A stretch of 64,000 nt of DNA from Poseidonibacter ostreae (GCF_009208055.1 NZ_WFKI01000009.1:12888-76887); one strand, 5' to 3'. Shown: positions 1 to 8,810, counted from the first letter of the stretch. The notes: generated by a model from the sequence alone, not told the origin. A program made the numbers and translations.

Positions 1-248
1 GATAAAAATAACAATGCTCCAGCTCCAATTCTAAACGCATCTAAAGTTATCCCAAATACATCAAAAATATGAGTACCAAAAAACAGTAAGATTAAACTAG
101 TCACAATTACTGATATTGTAACTTTTATAGCTAGAGCTTTTCTCTCTTTTGCTGTTGCATCATGTGTTACTGTTAAAAAAACTGATAACACAAAAAATGG
201 TGTCATAATAAAAAACATTTTTAAAAAAGTTGAAATAAATAATTCCAT
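1..248 (-). CDS. MarC-family inner-membrane protein (partial, C-terminus outside window)
   Basis: The frame opens with ATG at 248 and runs off the left edge, giving about 82 residues. It begins MELFISTFLKMFFIMTPFF, continues with a hydrophobic stretch, a charged DATAKERKALAIK segment, a second membrane helix and then FGITLDAFRIGAGALL. The last motif is typical of the MarC (UPF0056) family of multi-pass inner-membrane proteins, whose function is poorly defined; the old link to multiple antibiotic resistance was not upheld. It starts four bases after the stop of the CobT-like gene upstream, so the two are probably co-transcribed. The family call rests on motif memory and partial sequence. Confidence 0.7.
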   Translation of the reverse strand, partial: MELFISTFLKMFFIMTPFFVLSVFLTVTHDATAKERKALAIKVTISVIVTSLILLFFGTHIFDVFGITLDAFRIGAGALLFL

Positions 249-252
249 TTTA

Positions 253-1317
253 TTATCCTAAGAAACTTTCAATTTTTGAAGTTAACTCTTTTTTATTAAC
301 ACCATTAATAGCAGCATAACATAAAGCAGCGCCACAACCAACACCCTCTTTTGCTTCACCCTCATCGTAAAGTTTTAAAGCAGGATGTAAAGAATCACTA
401 AAATCAAAAGTTGAAGCATACGTATTTATTGGAAAATTTAATTGTTCTAAAAGTGCTTTTATATTTGAGTTTTCATCTTCATCTATCCATTTTGTTGTAC
501 AAAGTGCAATATTTGAAGAATCAATTTCTCCTTGCATGCTTTCTAATATAGAGTTAACTATTAATAAAACGGTAGCCATTTGTGTACCACCCGCAAGGAT
601 TACTTTTAAGTTTTTTGATGTACTTCCTAAAATAAATCCTGCATTAAAAATAAGCATATTATCACTTACCTTTGATAACTTTGCAAATACATCATCATCT
701 TTTTGAACTCTTTTTAGTGCTTCATTTATTGTACTATTTTTAATATCATTGGGAACATCTTTAAAAGAGCTTGAGAAATAAGCATCGCATTTATAACCTA
801 AAGCTTTTGCACTTGCATTCGCTGTAGTTGTTCCACTTGGAACTGATTCAGCTAAAATTACATAATCATCACTTGACTCATAGTTTGTTCCAAATTCAAG
901 ACCTTTTTGGAAAATTTCCATTGCATTTATTTGTGCACCATCATCAATTCGTACACTTGGGTTTATTGCAAAATCATGTATTTTAAAATAGTTAAGTTGG
1001 GGTTTTACTTCTAGTCCTAAATCTAATATTTCAAGATTTGAAAAAGGTTTTAATTCGTGAACTGCTCTTGTAATTAAAGCAGGTGTTGGAACACCTTTAG
1101 GAGTTTGAGCAATATCTTCTAAAGATCGAACTGTTTTTAAACATAAAAATTCTGCATCTAAAGTAGGTGTTAAATATAGTTTGCCAGGAATTCCAGCTTG
1201 AGAGATATTTGGTATTTCACAAGTTTTTGTAACACTTCCAGCTAATAAAAAAGTTGCTTTCTTACCTCTTAAGTGCTCAAGAAAATCTACACTTCCTAAA
1301 ATAGTATTAAAGTTCAT
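253..1317 (-). CDS. cobT: CobT-like nicotinate-nucleotide phosphoribosyltransferase
   Basis: This 354-aa protein resembles the CobT family, which transfers phosphoribose from nicotinate mononucleotide to 5,6-dimethylbenzimidazole or a related base to make the lower ligand of cobamides. Supporting motifs are GVPTPALITRA near residue 75, ESVPSGTTTANA in the middle, a Gly-rich LAGGTQMATVL segment and the C-terminal KEGVGCGAALCYAA, where Glu324 sits where the family's catalytic glutamate is expected. It looks closer to the divergent archaeal/cyanobacterial-type subgroup than to the Salmonella enzyme. Start: ATG at 1317 with AAAGGG upstream. The partial MarC-like gene follows after 4 bp. No other cobamide genes are in the window, so the true base substrate is unknown. 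Confidence 0.72.
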   Translation of the reverse strand: MNFNTILGSVDFLEHLRGKKATFLLAGSVTKTCEIPNISQAGIPGKLYLTPTLDAEFLCLKTVRSLEDIAQTPKGVPTPALITRAVHELKPFSNLEILDLGLEVKPQLNYFKIHDFAINPSVRIDDGAQINAMEIFQKGLEFGTNYESSDDYVILAESVPSGTTTANASAKALGYKCDAYFSSSFKDVPNDIKNSTINEALKRVQKDDDVFAKLSKVSDNMLIFNAGFILGSTSKNLKVILAGGTQMATVLLIVNSILESMQGEIDSSNIALCTTKWIDEDENSNIKALLEQLNFPINTYASTFDFSDSLHPALKLYDEGEAKEGVGCGAALCYAAINGVNKKELTSKIESFLG

Positions 1318-1361
1318 TTGAACCCTTTATATAATTTTTAGGAAGTATAACAAATATGTGC

Positions 1362-3110
1362 TTATTTAAAATATTTATTTACAATTTCAAGAAAATCTTT
1401 AGGGTTTTTATATCCTACAATTTTTGAAGCTTTTACTTCTTCATTATTTTCATTCCAAAATATTAAACCAGGAGGTCCTACTATTCCATATTTTGCTTGT
1501 AATGCTTTATCTTCATCATTGTTTTTTGTTACATCAGCTTTTAAAAGAGTAAACCCTTGAAGCTTTTTGATTACTTCTGCATCTTTAAATGTAATCTCTT
1601 CTAACTCTTTACATGAGACACACCAGTCAGCATAAAAATCTAACATTACAGGTTTAGATGAAGCAGCAATTGCTAAATCTAACTCTTTGATATTCTTAAT
1701 ATAAGAAAACTTTACAGCTTGAGTTTGAGAAACAACTCCTGAAGCATTTGTAAATTTTTCAAATGGTTTTAAAGGATTTGTAGCTCCTGAAATCGTTCCA
1801 AAAAATAAAGCAACACCATAAAGAAATATTATTGCAGTGATTGTTTGAGCTAAAATATGCTTATATACATTTAAGTAAATTGCAGCTCCTAAAAATAAAG
1901 CAGACCATAAAAACATAACAATACTTGCATCTAATACTCTATCTAACATCCATACGGCTATTGCTAACATTATAATACCAAATACTTTTGATACAGAATC
2001 CATCCAACCACCAGGTTTTGGCATGAACTTTCCAGCACCAAGTCCAATAAGTAATAAAGGCATTCCCATTCCAATACTTAATACAAATAAAGCAAGTCCA
2101 CCAAGAACTGCATCACCTGTTTGACCTATATAAACTAAAGCACCTGCAAGTGGAGGAGCAACACAAGGTCCAACTATAAGAGCTGATAAGAATCCCATAA
2201 TTGCAATTCCAACAACTCCTTGTTTTTCTTTTCCATCAGTTGATTTATTTATTTTATTTTGAATACTTTGAGGTAATTCAATTCTAAAGTAACCAAACAT
2301 AGAAAATGCAAGAGCTACAAATACAGCTGCGAATACCGTTAATACATATGGATTTTGAAGTGCTACTTGTAAATTTGCTCCAAATAATCCTGCAATTACA
2401 CCTGCTATTGTATATGCCATTGCCATTGCTAGTACATAAATAAGTGAAAGGAAAAACCCTCTTCCTGCTGTCATTTTCTCATTTTGAGAAGCACCAACTA
2501 TTATTGAAGATAAAATTGGAATCATTGGAAAAACACAAGGTGTGAATGAAAGTAATAATCCAAAGCCAAAGAATGTAGCTAATACTAATAGCATATTTCC
2601 TGTTTTTAAAGTATTTGCAATTGTATCTGTTTCATTTAATTCAGTATCAACAACTGAAGTATCTGTTTTAGTAGTGGATTCATTTGTACTTGTAGAGTTT
2701 AAATCTAAAGTATACTTATCACTCATTGGAGCATAACAAAGCCCAGCTTTTGAACATCCTTGGAACTTCACTTCTATTTCATAAGAAGAAGAATCAACTT
2801 TTGATTTTAATAAAGAGAAAGGAATTTCGATATTTTGATTATCAAAGTGAACAATAAACTCATCATACTCTACAGGTTCAGGAATATTAACTTCTTCTGT
2901 AATTTCAATTTTAGAAGGTTTAGTAATAAATACTTTTAATTTATCATCATAAAGATATATATTTTTTCCTAAATTTAAAGAAAAGATCACTTTATCATTT
3001 TGTTTTATAAACTCTTTTTTAAAAGCTTCATCTGGTTCTAAAAAATCTTGTTGTAGCTCTAGTGAAAAGGCATAAAAGCTCATAAAAAGTAGTAATAATA
3101 TTTTTTTCAT
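1362..3110 (-). CDS. dsbD: Thiol:disulfide interchange protein DsbD
   Basis: Full-length 582-aa DsbD, which carries electrons from cytoplasmic thioredoxin across the inner membrane to periplasmic thiols. The order is: signal peptide (residues 1-17), periplasmic alpha domain with the Cys119/Cys125 pair (GCSKAGLC), a Ser/Thr-rich linker (about 137-168), a multi-helix membrane domain with Cys192 (SFTPCVFP) and Cys316 (GPCVAPP), and a C-terminal thioredoxin-like gamma domain with the active site WCVSC (Cys497, Cys500). All three redox pairs are present. It stands between the CobT-like gene and the rhodanese genes. Likely partners are c-type cytochrome maturation or Dsb isomerases, but none is encoded here. 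Confidence 0.95.
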   Translation of the reverse strand: MKKILLLLFMSFYAFSLELQQDFLEPDEAFKKEFIKQNDKVIFSLNLGKNIYLYDDKLKVFITKPSKIEITEEVNIPEPVEYDEFIVHFDNQNIEIPFSLLKSKVDSSSYEIEVKFQGCSKAGLCYAPMSDKYTLDLNSTSTNESTTKTDTSVVDTELNETDTIANTLKTGNMLLVLATFFGFGLLLSFTPCVFPMIPILSSIIVGASQNEKMTAGRGFFLSLIYVLAMAMAYTIAGVIAGLFGANLQVALQNPYVLTVFAAVFVALAFSMFGYFRIELPQSIQNKINKSTDGKEKQGVVGIAIMGFLSALIVGPCVAPPLAGALVYIGQTGDAVLGGLALFVLSIGMGMPLLLIGLGAGKFMPKPGGWMDSVSKVFGIIMLAIAVWMLDRVLDASIVMFLWSALFLGAAIYLNVYKHILAQTITAIIFLYGVALFFGTISGATNPLKPFEKFTNASGVVSQTQAVKFSYIKNIKELDLAIAASSKPVMLDFYADWCVSCKELEEITFKDAEVIKKLQGFTLLKADVTKNNDEDKALQAKYGIVGPPGLIFWNENNEEVKASKIVGYKNPKDFLEIVNKYFK

Positions 3111-3224
3111 TTAAAGTCCTATAAAATGTTTTGTCTATTATATTAAAATTTTGTAAAGAGTTTGTTAATTAATCATTTTAACAAAAACAAATATAAGATT
3201 TTATTATATATAACTCTAAGTAAT

Positions 3225-3251
3225 TTATGTTAAAATTCTATTTTAACATAA
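3225..3251. promoter_or_regulatory. 12-bp perfect inverted repeat over the rhodanese ribosome binding site
   Basis: TTATGTTAAAAT (3225-3236), spacer TCT, then ATTTTAACATAA (3240-3251) form a perfect palindrome whose right end runs into the AAGGA ribosome binding site of the rhodanese gene starting at 3260. A TATATAACT-like -10 candidate lies about 20 bp upstream, so the repeat is near the expected transcription start. It could be an operator or an RNA hairpin that hides the binding site. No regulator is recognised. Confidence 0.6.
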
Positions 3252-3259
3252 GGATAAAT

Positions 3260-3619
3260 ATGAATGAATTAGTAGATTTACAACCTAGAATAGTAGAAAA
3301 AATGATTGATGATAATATTGTAATGATTGATGTAAGAAGAGAAGATGAATTTAAAAGAACAGGTATAATAAAAAATGCTCATCTTATGACATTTTTCGAT
3401 GAATATGGAAATCATGATATACAAAACTGGATGAAAGAGTTTGAAAAAATAGTAAGATCAAAAGATCAAACTTTTGTATTAATCTGTGCACATGCAAATA
3501 GAACAAGAACTATAGGAAATTTCCTAATCGAGCAAGGATATAAAAATACAGCTCACTTATTTGGTGGAATGGCTTTATGGCAACAAGAATTAAGAGAAAC
3601 TACTAAATATATAGTTTAG
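3260..3619 (+). CDS. Single-domain cytoplasmic rhodanese-like protein
   Basis: A 119-aa protein that is essentially one rhodanese domain: VMIDVRREDEFKRTG, where family members have the DVRxxxEF motif, and the loop ICAHANRTRT, where Cys followed by five residues and Arg-Thr matches the active-site loop that carries persulfide sulfur. The start is set at ATG 3260, preceded by AAGGA; an in-frame ATG further upstream lies inside the palindrome and has no binding site. There is no signal peptide, so it should be cytoplasmic. Its 3' end overlaps the convergent exported rhodanese-like gene by four bases. Sulfur acceptor unknown. Confidence 0.88.
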   Translation: MNELVDLQPRIVEKMIDDNIVMIDVRREDEFKRTGIIKNAHLMTFFDEYGNHDIQNWMKEFEKIVRSKDQTFVLICAHANRTRTIGNFLIEQGYKNTAHLFGGMALWQQELRETTKYIV

Positions 3620-4014
3620 TAGTTTATTACTTTTCTATCTGAGTCTATCCACTCATCAATTCCACCATCAAGATACATTACATTATTTATTTTCTTTTCT
3701 AATAGTTTTGCTGCTAAAGTTTTGGCAACTTCACCTTTTTTTGATATTAAAACAAAAGGTCTATTCTTATCTTTTATTAGCTTTATTAAAGTATATAACC
3801 ATTTTTCTTCTTCTTTTTCATTATAAGTTAATCTATAAGAATTTGGAATAATACCAGTAGTCTTCCATTTACGTTTATCTCTAATATCTACTATTATAAT
3901 ATGGTTTTCGATATAAACTTCTAATTCATCAACAATAATAGGCTTATTTTCTTTAGCATTTAAAGAAAGTAGAAGGGAAGAAAGTAAAGAGATAAAAATA
4001 AGTATTTTTTTCAT
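3616..4014 (-). CDS. Exported rhodanese-like protein lacking the catalytic cysteine
   Basis: A 132-aa protein with a signal peptide (KKILIFISLLSSLLLSLNAK) followed by one rhodanese fold: IIVDIRDKRKWKTTG matches the DVR motif and NVMYLDGGIDEWI matches the C-terminal GG..W motif. In the expected active-site loop, FVLISKKGEVAKT, there is Ser/Lys and no Cys, and the mature protein contains none. It is therefore probably periplasmic and unable to carry persulfide, possibly a binding or regulatory module. It faces the cytoplasmic rhodanese gene tail to tail with a four-base overlap; the two share layout (for example GIIPNSYRLTYNE against GIIKNAHLMTFFDE), which suggests duplication. Confidence 0.82.
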   Translation of the reverse strand: MKKILIFISLLSSLLLSLNAKENKPIIVDELEVYIENHIIIVDIRDKRKWKTTGIIPNSYRLTYNEKEEEKWLYTLIKLIKDKNRPFVLISKKGEVAKTLAAKLLEKKINNVMYLDGGIDEWIDSDRKVINY

Positions 4015-4074
4015 GTTATCACCTTTTAAATTTTATAAAAAATTATAACTAAAAAAAGTTTCTAAAAAGTAAAC

Positions 4075-4096
4075 GTAAGAAGATAAATCTTCTTAC
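4075..4096 (-). terminator. Stem-loop after the 76-aa gene
   Basis: GTAAGAAGAT (4075-4084) pairs perfectly with ATCTTCTTAC (4087-4096) across two bases. Read leftward it lies 14 bases after the stop of the gene at 4111 and is followed by a broken T tract. It is a probable intrinsic terminator with a weak U run. Confidence 0.6.
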
Positions 4097-4110
4097 TTAA
4101 AGTATTTTAA

Positions 4111-4341
4111 TTATGCGTTTTTTTTGTCTTCACTAGCTTTTTGTAAAATTGCAATAACTTCATCTAAATTTTCATACGGAATATGTGATTTCCATTGAAT
4201 ATCTGTACCATTTAAAGAAACACCTATACTTACTATATCTGATGTATCTTTTCCATAAGGTTCTGTAACATTTGAAACTGAAATAACACCTTTTTTTGTA
4301 CCTGCTAATGGTAATGAACCAAGCTCTGTAATTGTAGACAT
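4111..4341 (-). CDS. Small conserved-looking hypothetical protein (76 aa)
   Basis: I do not recognise this protein. It is 76 aa, has no signal peptide or membrane helix, and contains a beta-rich centre (GVISVSNVTEP, IVSIGVSLNGTDIQWKSHIP) followed by a predicted amphipathic helix ending in a Lys-rich tail (ENLDEVIAILQKASEDKKNA). Codon use matches its neighbours, and it has an ATG with AAGGG upstream plus its own terminator hairpin, so it is probably a real monocistronic gene for a small soluble cytoplasmic protein. It lies between the exported rhodanese and the EAL-domain gene. Confidence 0.7.
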   Translation of the reverse strand: MSTITELGSLPLAGTKKGVISVSNVTEPYGKDTSDIVSIGVSLNGTDIQWKSHIPYENLDEVIAILQKASEDKKNA

Positions 4342-4409
4342 TTTATACCCTTATTATTTAATTTTTTTATTCTTTAATTTTACAAAAATAACCTTTTGTT
4401 TAATTAAAA

Positions 4410-6458
4410 TTATTCTATATGAGGATCAGGTTTCCCTAAATGGAAACCTTGGAACTCATCAACTCCTAAATCGCTAACTAAATCAAACACTTCCTGTGAA
4501 TGTATAAACTCTGCAATAACTTTTATATTTAATGCTCTTGAGAACTCTATAATAGATTTTACCATTTCAAATGAGTTTTTATCCGTATCAATATTTTTAA
4601 TTAAAGAGCCATCAATTTTTATATAATCAGGTCTAATTTTTAAAATATGTGCAAAATTTGAATATCCTGTTCCAAAATCATCAATTGCAATTTTTATACC
4701 TTGATTTCTATATTTTAAAATAAAATCTTCTAAAATAGTATAATCAGAGATATGATCACTTTCTAATATTTCAAAAACAATTCTTTCTTTATTTACACTA
4801 TCAATTTTATCTAAATTTTTATCTAATGATTCAACAAAATCTACATCTAGTATATCTTTAAAACTTAAGTTAAATGATATTTGCTTATCAGTTCTACTTA
4901 AATCAGATAATGCTTTTGAAATTACTTGATTAGATAATTGTAAATACTGTTTTGTTTTAACAGCAACATCTAAAAATAAATATGGAAGTAAAAAGACTTC
5001 TTTTCCTTCATCATCTAAATCTTTTATCCTCATTAGAGTTTCATATTTAACAATCTCTTTATTTCTATTAAATATAGGCTGATAAAATGGAGTTACAGTA
5101 TTATCTTTTAATGCACATTTTATTTTTTCTCTCCAGAAGATTGACTTTTTAATAACTTCTTTCGTGTCAAGTTCATTATTATAAACAAAATATCTTTGAT
5201 TTGTTTTTTTTGCCTTTTTAAGTGCAATTCCAGCTGTCTTAAGTGGTTCTTCTTGTGCTATTGAAATACCTAGTGTAATATCTATAAAAATTTCTATATC
5301 AAGCTCTTTTACAATTACAGGTCTATTTTTAAACAATGTTGATAACTCACTAATAAACTGGTCATATTTAGAAAAGCCCATCATTCTTTTATCAGTAACA
5401 CTAAAAACATTACCATGAATTCTATGCACTGTTACATTATATCTACTGCTAAACTCATTTAAAATATTTGCTGTTTCAATTAAAACTAAATTCCCTGTTG
5501 AGAAACCATATAACTCATTAATATCATCAAAAGAATCAATATCAACTAAAGCAATCGATACAAAATCTGAATCTTTAATATCTTCTTGAAGAGCATATCT
5601 ATTTTTTAAATTAGTTAATTCATCATAGTAAAGTTTGTTAGTAATTTCTTTTGTTTTCTGTTGAACATGGTCATCTAATGTTTTTCTATTAGTTTCAACT
5701 TGGTCAAGAAGGGTATTAAACTGATTGGCTAAAAAACCAATTTCATCTTTTGATTTTGGTGTTGCTTCAAACTCATTCGTTTCAACATGAACCTTTTGAA
5801 CTTCTGATAACATCTTATTAATTGGAGCAATAACTTTTACAGTAATAAAAATACCAATTATTGCAAGTACAACAAATAGTAAGATTGAAATATTTAAAAT
5901 TAAAGCATTAATTCCCTCAACATAAGTAGAAAAATCTTCTCTATAAATTGAAGAAACTATATACCAATCTAAGTTTTTATTATATTCAACCCATGAAATT
6001 TTTGGATAAACATAATTATAAGCATCATAAGGTTTATTCCATAAATACTCAAAAGAACTTCGGCTATTATATGATTTTTTTATTTCTTCTAAAAAAAGTT
6101 TATTTTGCGTGTTTGGAAGAATTAATTTAGAAATATTTTTGGTTTCAAATTCACTACTTGCATCAATTATAACTTTACCAGAACTATCAAAAATATATAT
6201 CTGTCCTGTTTTTGCTAAGGTAACACTACTTAATAGTAACTCTACATCTTTAATTAATAAATCTTTATTTTCAGAATTTCTTGATTTACTATTTATAATT
6301 GAGACTACTTTATTAAACTGTAATCTTTCATTTTTTATTTCTGTATCACTTAAGTAATTATTTACTTTTGGTGATAGAAAAAATACAACAAAGAAAAGAT
6401 AGCCAAGTAGAGCAATAATCAGCATCCACCCAATTTTTAGAAAGATTTTATTATTCAT
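4410..6458 (-). CDS. Cache-HAMP-GGDEF-EAL protein, probable c-di-GMP phosphodiesterase
   Basis: A 682-aa membrane signalling protein. The order is TM1 (about 11-29), a periplasmic Cache-type sensor (about 40-175, with KTGQIYIFDSSGKVI), TM2 (about 185-207), HAMP, then GGDEF (about 270-425) and EAL (about 435-680). The GGDEF signature is replaced by HGNVF (348-352), so cyclase activity is not expected. The EAL domain keeps the metal and catalytic residues: Glu473 in ETLMR, Asn530, Glu563, Asp593/Asp594 in DDFGTG, Lys614, Glu650 and Gln670. It should hydrolyse c-di-GMP under control of an extracytoplasmic signal. It stands alone, so its ligand cannot be guessed from neighbours. Confidence 0.9.
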   Translation of the reverse strand: MNNKIFLKIGWMLIIALLGYLFFVVFFLSPKVNNYLSDTEIKNERLQFNKVVSIINSKSRNSENKDLLIKDVELLLSSVTLAKTGQIYIFDSSGKVIIDASSEFETKNISKLILPNTQNKLFLEEIKKSYNSRSSFEYLWNKPYDAYNYVYPKISWVEYNKNLDWYIVSSIYREDFSTYVEGINALILNISILLFVVLAIIGIFITVKVIAPINKMLSEVQKVHVETNEFEATPKSKDEIGFLANQFNTLLDQVETNRKTLDDHVQQKTKEITNKLYYDELTNLKNRYALQEDIKDSDFVSIALVDIDSFDDINELYGFSTGNLVLIETANILNEFSSRYNVTVHRIHGNVFSVTDKRMMGFSKYDQFISELSTLFKNRPVIVKELDIEIFIDITLGISIAQEEPLKTAGIALKKAKKTNQRYFVYNNELDTKEVIKKSIFWREKIKCALKDNTVTPFYQPIFNRNKEIVKYETLMRIKDLDDEGKEVFLLPYLFLDVAVKTKQYLQLSNQVISKALSDLSRTDKQISFNLSFKDILDVDFVESLDKNLDKIDSVNKERIVFEILESDHISDYTILEDFILKYRNQGIKIAIDDFGTGYSNFAHILKIRPDYIKIDGSLIKNIDTDKNSFEMVKSIIEFSRALNIKVIAEFIHSQEVFDLVSDLGVDEFQGFHLGKPDPHIE

Positions 6459-6522
6459 TATTTTTCCAATTTCAAATTAATTTAAATTATAACAAAATTA
6501 TTTTTTGTAATTTATTAAAATA

Positions 6523-7329
6523 CTATATTTCTTTAGCAATCATTTGTCCAAATCTTACATCTTTATTTAATAAATTCTCAAGTTCAATACTTCCTTCTTC
6601 CCATAACATAACAACTGTTGAACCCATTTTAAAGTAACCTAGACAATCTCCTTTAGAGATTTCTAAACTTTCATATTCATATACTTTTAATTCTGATGTA
6701 TCAAGATTAGTTTCAACTCTTGGTTCAAATTCAAATACCATTTGACCTACATTTAAAGCTCCAACAAATACCATATAAAATAGCTTTCCATTCTTTTCAC
6801 ATTCAATAATAACTCTTTCATTTTGTACAAATAAATCAAGTTCTTTATTTAAATATTTTAAATTTACTGGGTATAATTTTCCTGGAACATGAACAAGCTT
6901 TTTAAGTTTAAAATCACTAGGAGCATGATATCTATGATAATCTTTTGGTGAAAGATAAAAGTTCATAAAAGAACCATTTTTCATTTTTTCTAACTTATCA
7001 TTACAATAATAAGTTAATAAATCTTCAACACTATACTCCATACCTTTTATTTGTAAGGCAATATCATCTTCGATTTTTCCACACTCTGTAATAAAACTAT
7101 CTGTTGGAGATACAATTACATTATTTTCTTCATTTATTTCTCTTGAAATCTCTAGTTTTCTTGTAAATAAAGCATTTAAAGATTTATAAAACTTCGGATT
7201 TTTAAATTCACTCATATTTAAACCTAAAAACTTAACATATCCATTGTTAATGATTTTTTGAATAAATGATGGGAACTCTTTTTTAGCGAACTTTCCAAAG
7301 TTTTGAGAAATTAAATTTGTAATGTGCAT
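6523..7329 (-). CDS. psd: Phosphatidylserine decarboxylase proenzyme
   Basis: A 268-aa bacterial phosphatidylserine decarboxylase, making phosphatidylethanolamine at the inner membrane. The self-cleavage site that generates the pyruvoyl group is MGST, with Gly236-Ser237 as the predicted scissile pair (the family more often has LGST). SPTDS (Asp77 region) and KDYHRYHAP (His132/His135) match the conserved catalytic histidine and aspartate region. Length is normal. The start ATG at 7329 is preceded by AAAGGA. No pssA is adjacent, so the lipid pathway is split across the genome. Confidence 0.93.
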   Translation of the reverse strand: MHITNLISQNFGKFAKKEFPSFIQKIINNGYVKFLGLNMSEFKNPKFYKSLNALFTRKLEISREINEENNVIVSPTDSFITECGKIEDDIALQIKGMEYSVEDLLTYYCNDKLEKMKNGSFMNFYLSPKDYHRYHAPSDFKLKKLVHVPGKLYPVNLKYLNKELDLFVQNERVIIECEKNGKLFYMVFVGALNVGQMVFEFEPRVETNLDTSELKVYEYESLEISKGDCLGYFKMGSTVVMLWEEGSIELENLLNKDVRFGQMIAKEI

Positions 7330-7457
7330 TTTTTTCCTTTTATATTATTAATTATTATATTTTATCTAGATTTACTTCTTATATGGCTTTAATAAAAAAT
7401 AAGTGATTTTTGGCTACCCTAAAATTTAAATTTATATAAGATATCAAGGACAAATAA

Positions 7458-7697
7458 ATGTATAAAATTATTGTTTCAAACCAATGTGCTTGTTTTAAAA
7501 AAAGCAGTTTAGAAAACAATTTAAAATTTCAATCAAAAGATGAAGCACTATTAAAAGCAATAGAAATGAAAAATACTATGAATAATGATTTCTGTAAGAA
7601 ACACGAATTTGATTTACAAGAAATGTATAACAATTTTGTAATTAGTTTTTATTCAGATGCAAGAGATAATTGTTGTGGAAATGGTTGTTGTAGCTAA
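7458..7697 (+). CDS. Small Cys-rich hypothetical protein (79 aa)
   Basis: I do not recognise this protein. It is 79 aa with seven cysteines in three groups: CAC near residues 9-11, a single Cys at FCKKH, and a C-terminal CCGNGCCS tail. The middle is a charged helix (KDEALLKAIEMKNTMNN). There is no signal peptide. The start ATG at 7458 follows AAGGA. The N- and C-terminal clusters suggest metal or Fe-S binding, but no known cluster motif matches exactly. It converges on mltA with six bases between the stop codons. Confidence 0.72.
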   Translation: MYKIIVSNQCACFKKSSLENNLKFQSKDEALLKAIEMKNTMNNDFCKKHEFDLQEMYNNFVISFYSDARDNCCGNGCCS

Positions 7698-7703
7698 TAG
7701 ATT

Positions 7704-8810
7704 TTAATCTATTACTACATCATTTGGGATTAACATAAAAAGTCTTCCCTCTTCTTTCATTAAACCAGCTAACTCTCTAGCATCTTTACCATATCCAAAA
7801 AAATAATCTGCTCTAATTTCACCTTTTATTGCACCACCTGTATCTGCTGCAATTACTAATTTATTTATAGGCTCTTGAGTTTTAGGATTTGTTGTTTCTA
7901 AAAAAACTGGCATTCCTAAAGGAATATATTTTCTATCAACTGCGATGTTTCTTTTTGCAACTAAAGGAACATTTAAACTTCCTGTTGCTGTTTGTTCTTT
8001 TTCTACAAAGAAAACATAGCTTTGATTATAGTTTAAAACTTCATCTATTTTGTCTTCATTTTGTTTTAAAAAAGCTCTTATAGTTTGTAAAGATACTTCT
8101 TCTTTTTCTAAATGACCATCATCTATTAACTTTTTACCAATTGAGCTATATTTTCTACCATTTTGATTAGCATAACCAATATTTATTAATTCATTACTAT
8201 CTAGTAATACTCGACCTGAACCTTGAACTTGAAGAAAAAATAAATCAATAAAATCATCTACATAACAAATAATATCAAAATCATTATCTTCTTCTATTTC
8301 AGCTCGTGTATCATAAGGTACATATCTTCCATTTTTTATTTTTGCTTTATATCTAAACTGTTTAAAGTGAGGATATTTCTTTTTATTTTTAATTGTTATC
8401 AAATCTTTTGGAGTTTTATAAACAGGATATTTATAAATATCTGTTTTAATACGACTACCTTTTAATAAAGGTTCATAATAACCAGTGATTAAGCCCTTGT
8501 CTCCGGTATTTGAAACTAATACTTTAGGTGTGAAATTATTTGTAAAAAATGATTTTCCATTTGTTGAGTTATAAGAATTATTGCAAACATCTTTAAATAA
8601 TTCTTTTTTACTAGATTTTTCACAAGCTTTTTTAAAAACCTCTAAAGCAAGATTTAAATCATCATCATAAAATCCATTTAAATAATCAAAGGCAGTTTTT
8701 TCTTTTTCAATACTTTGTTTTGTGATAGTTTTTTTAGGAATTTCTTCTTGTTTTGTAGAACATCCAATAAATAAAAGTGTTATAAGTAGTAAGGTTAAAT
8801 AATTTTTCAA
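7704..8810 (-). CDS. mltA: Membrane-bound lytic murein transglycosylase A (lipoprotein)
   Basis: A 368-aa MltA-type lytic transglycosylase that cleaves peptidoglycan to 1,6-anhydromuropeptides. A lipobox is visible after the signal peptide (LLFIGC, Cys near residue 17). The MltA domain follows (GLITGYYEPLLKGS, FFLQVQGSGRVLL), then a C-terminal 3D domain with the Asp-containing motif VIAADTGGAIKGEIRADYFF. The only good start is TTG at 8810, giving MKNYLTLLLITLLFIGC; no strong ribosome binding site is visible. It lies 36 bp downstream of the small zinc-ribbon gene and may be read through from the dnaK operon. Confidence 0.9.
   Translation of the reverse strand: MKNYLTLLLITLLFIGCSTKQEEIPKKTITKQSIEKEKTAFDYLNGFYDDDLNLALEVFKKACEKSSKKELFKDVCNNSYNSTNGKSFFTNNFTPKVLVSNTGDKGLITGYYEPLLKGSRIKTDIYKYPVYKTPKDLITIKNKKKYPHFKQFRYKAKIKNGRYVPYDTRAEIEEDNDFDIICYVDDFIDLFFLQVQGSGRVLLDSNELINIGYANQNGRKYSSIGKKLIDDGHLEKEEVSLQTIRAFLKQNEDKIDEVLNYNQSYVFFVEKEQTATGSLNVPLVAKRNIAVDRKYIPLGMPVFLETTNPKTQEPINKLVIAADTGGAIKGEIRADYFFGYGKDARELAGLMKEEGRLFMLIPNDVVID

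Noticed and set aside
3227..3259. Longer start for the cytoplasmic rhodanese
   Set aside because: The extra residues would be encoded by the palindrome and lack a ribosome binding site; ATG 3260 follows AAGGA.
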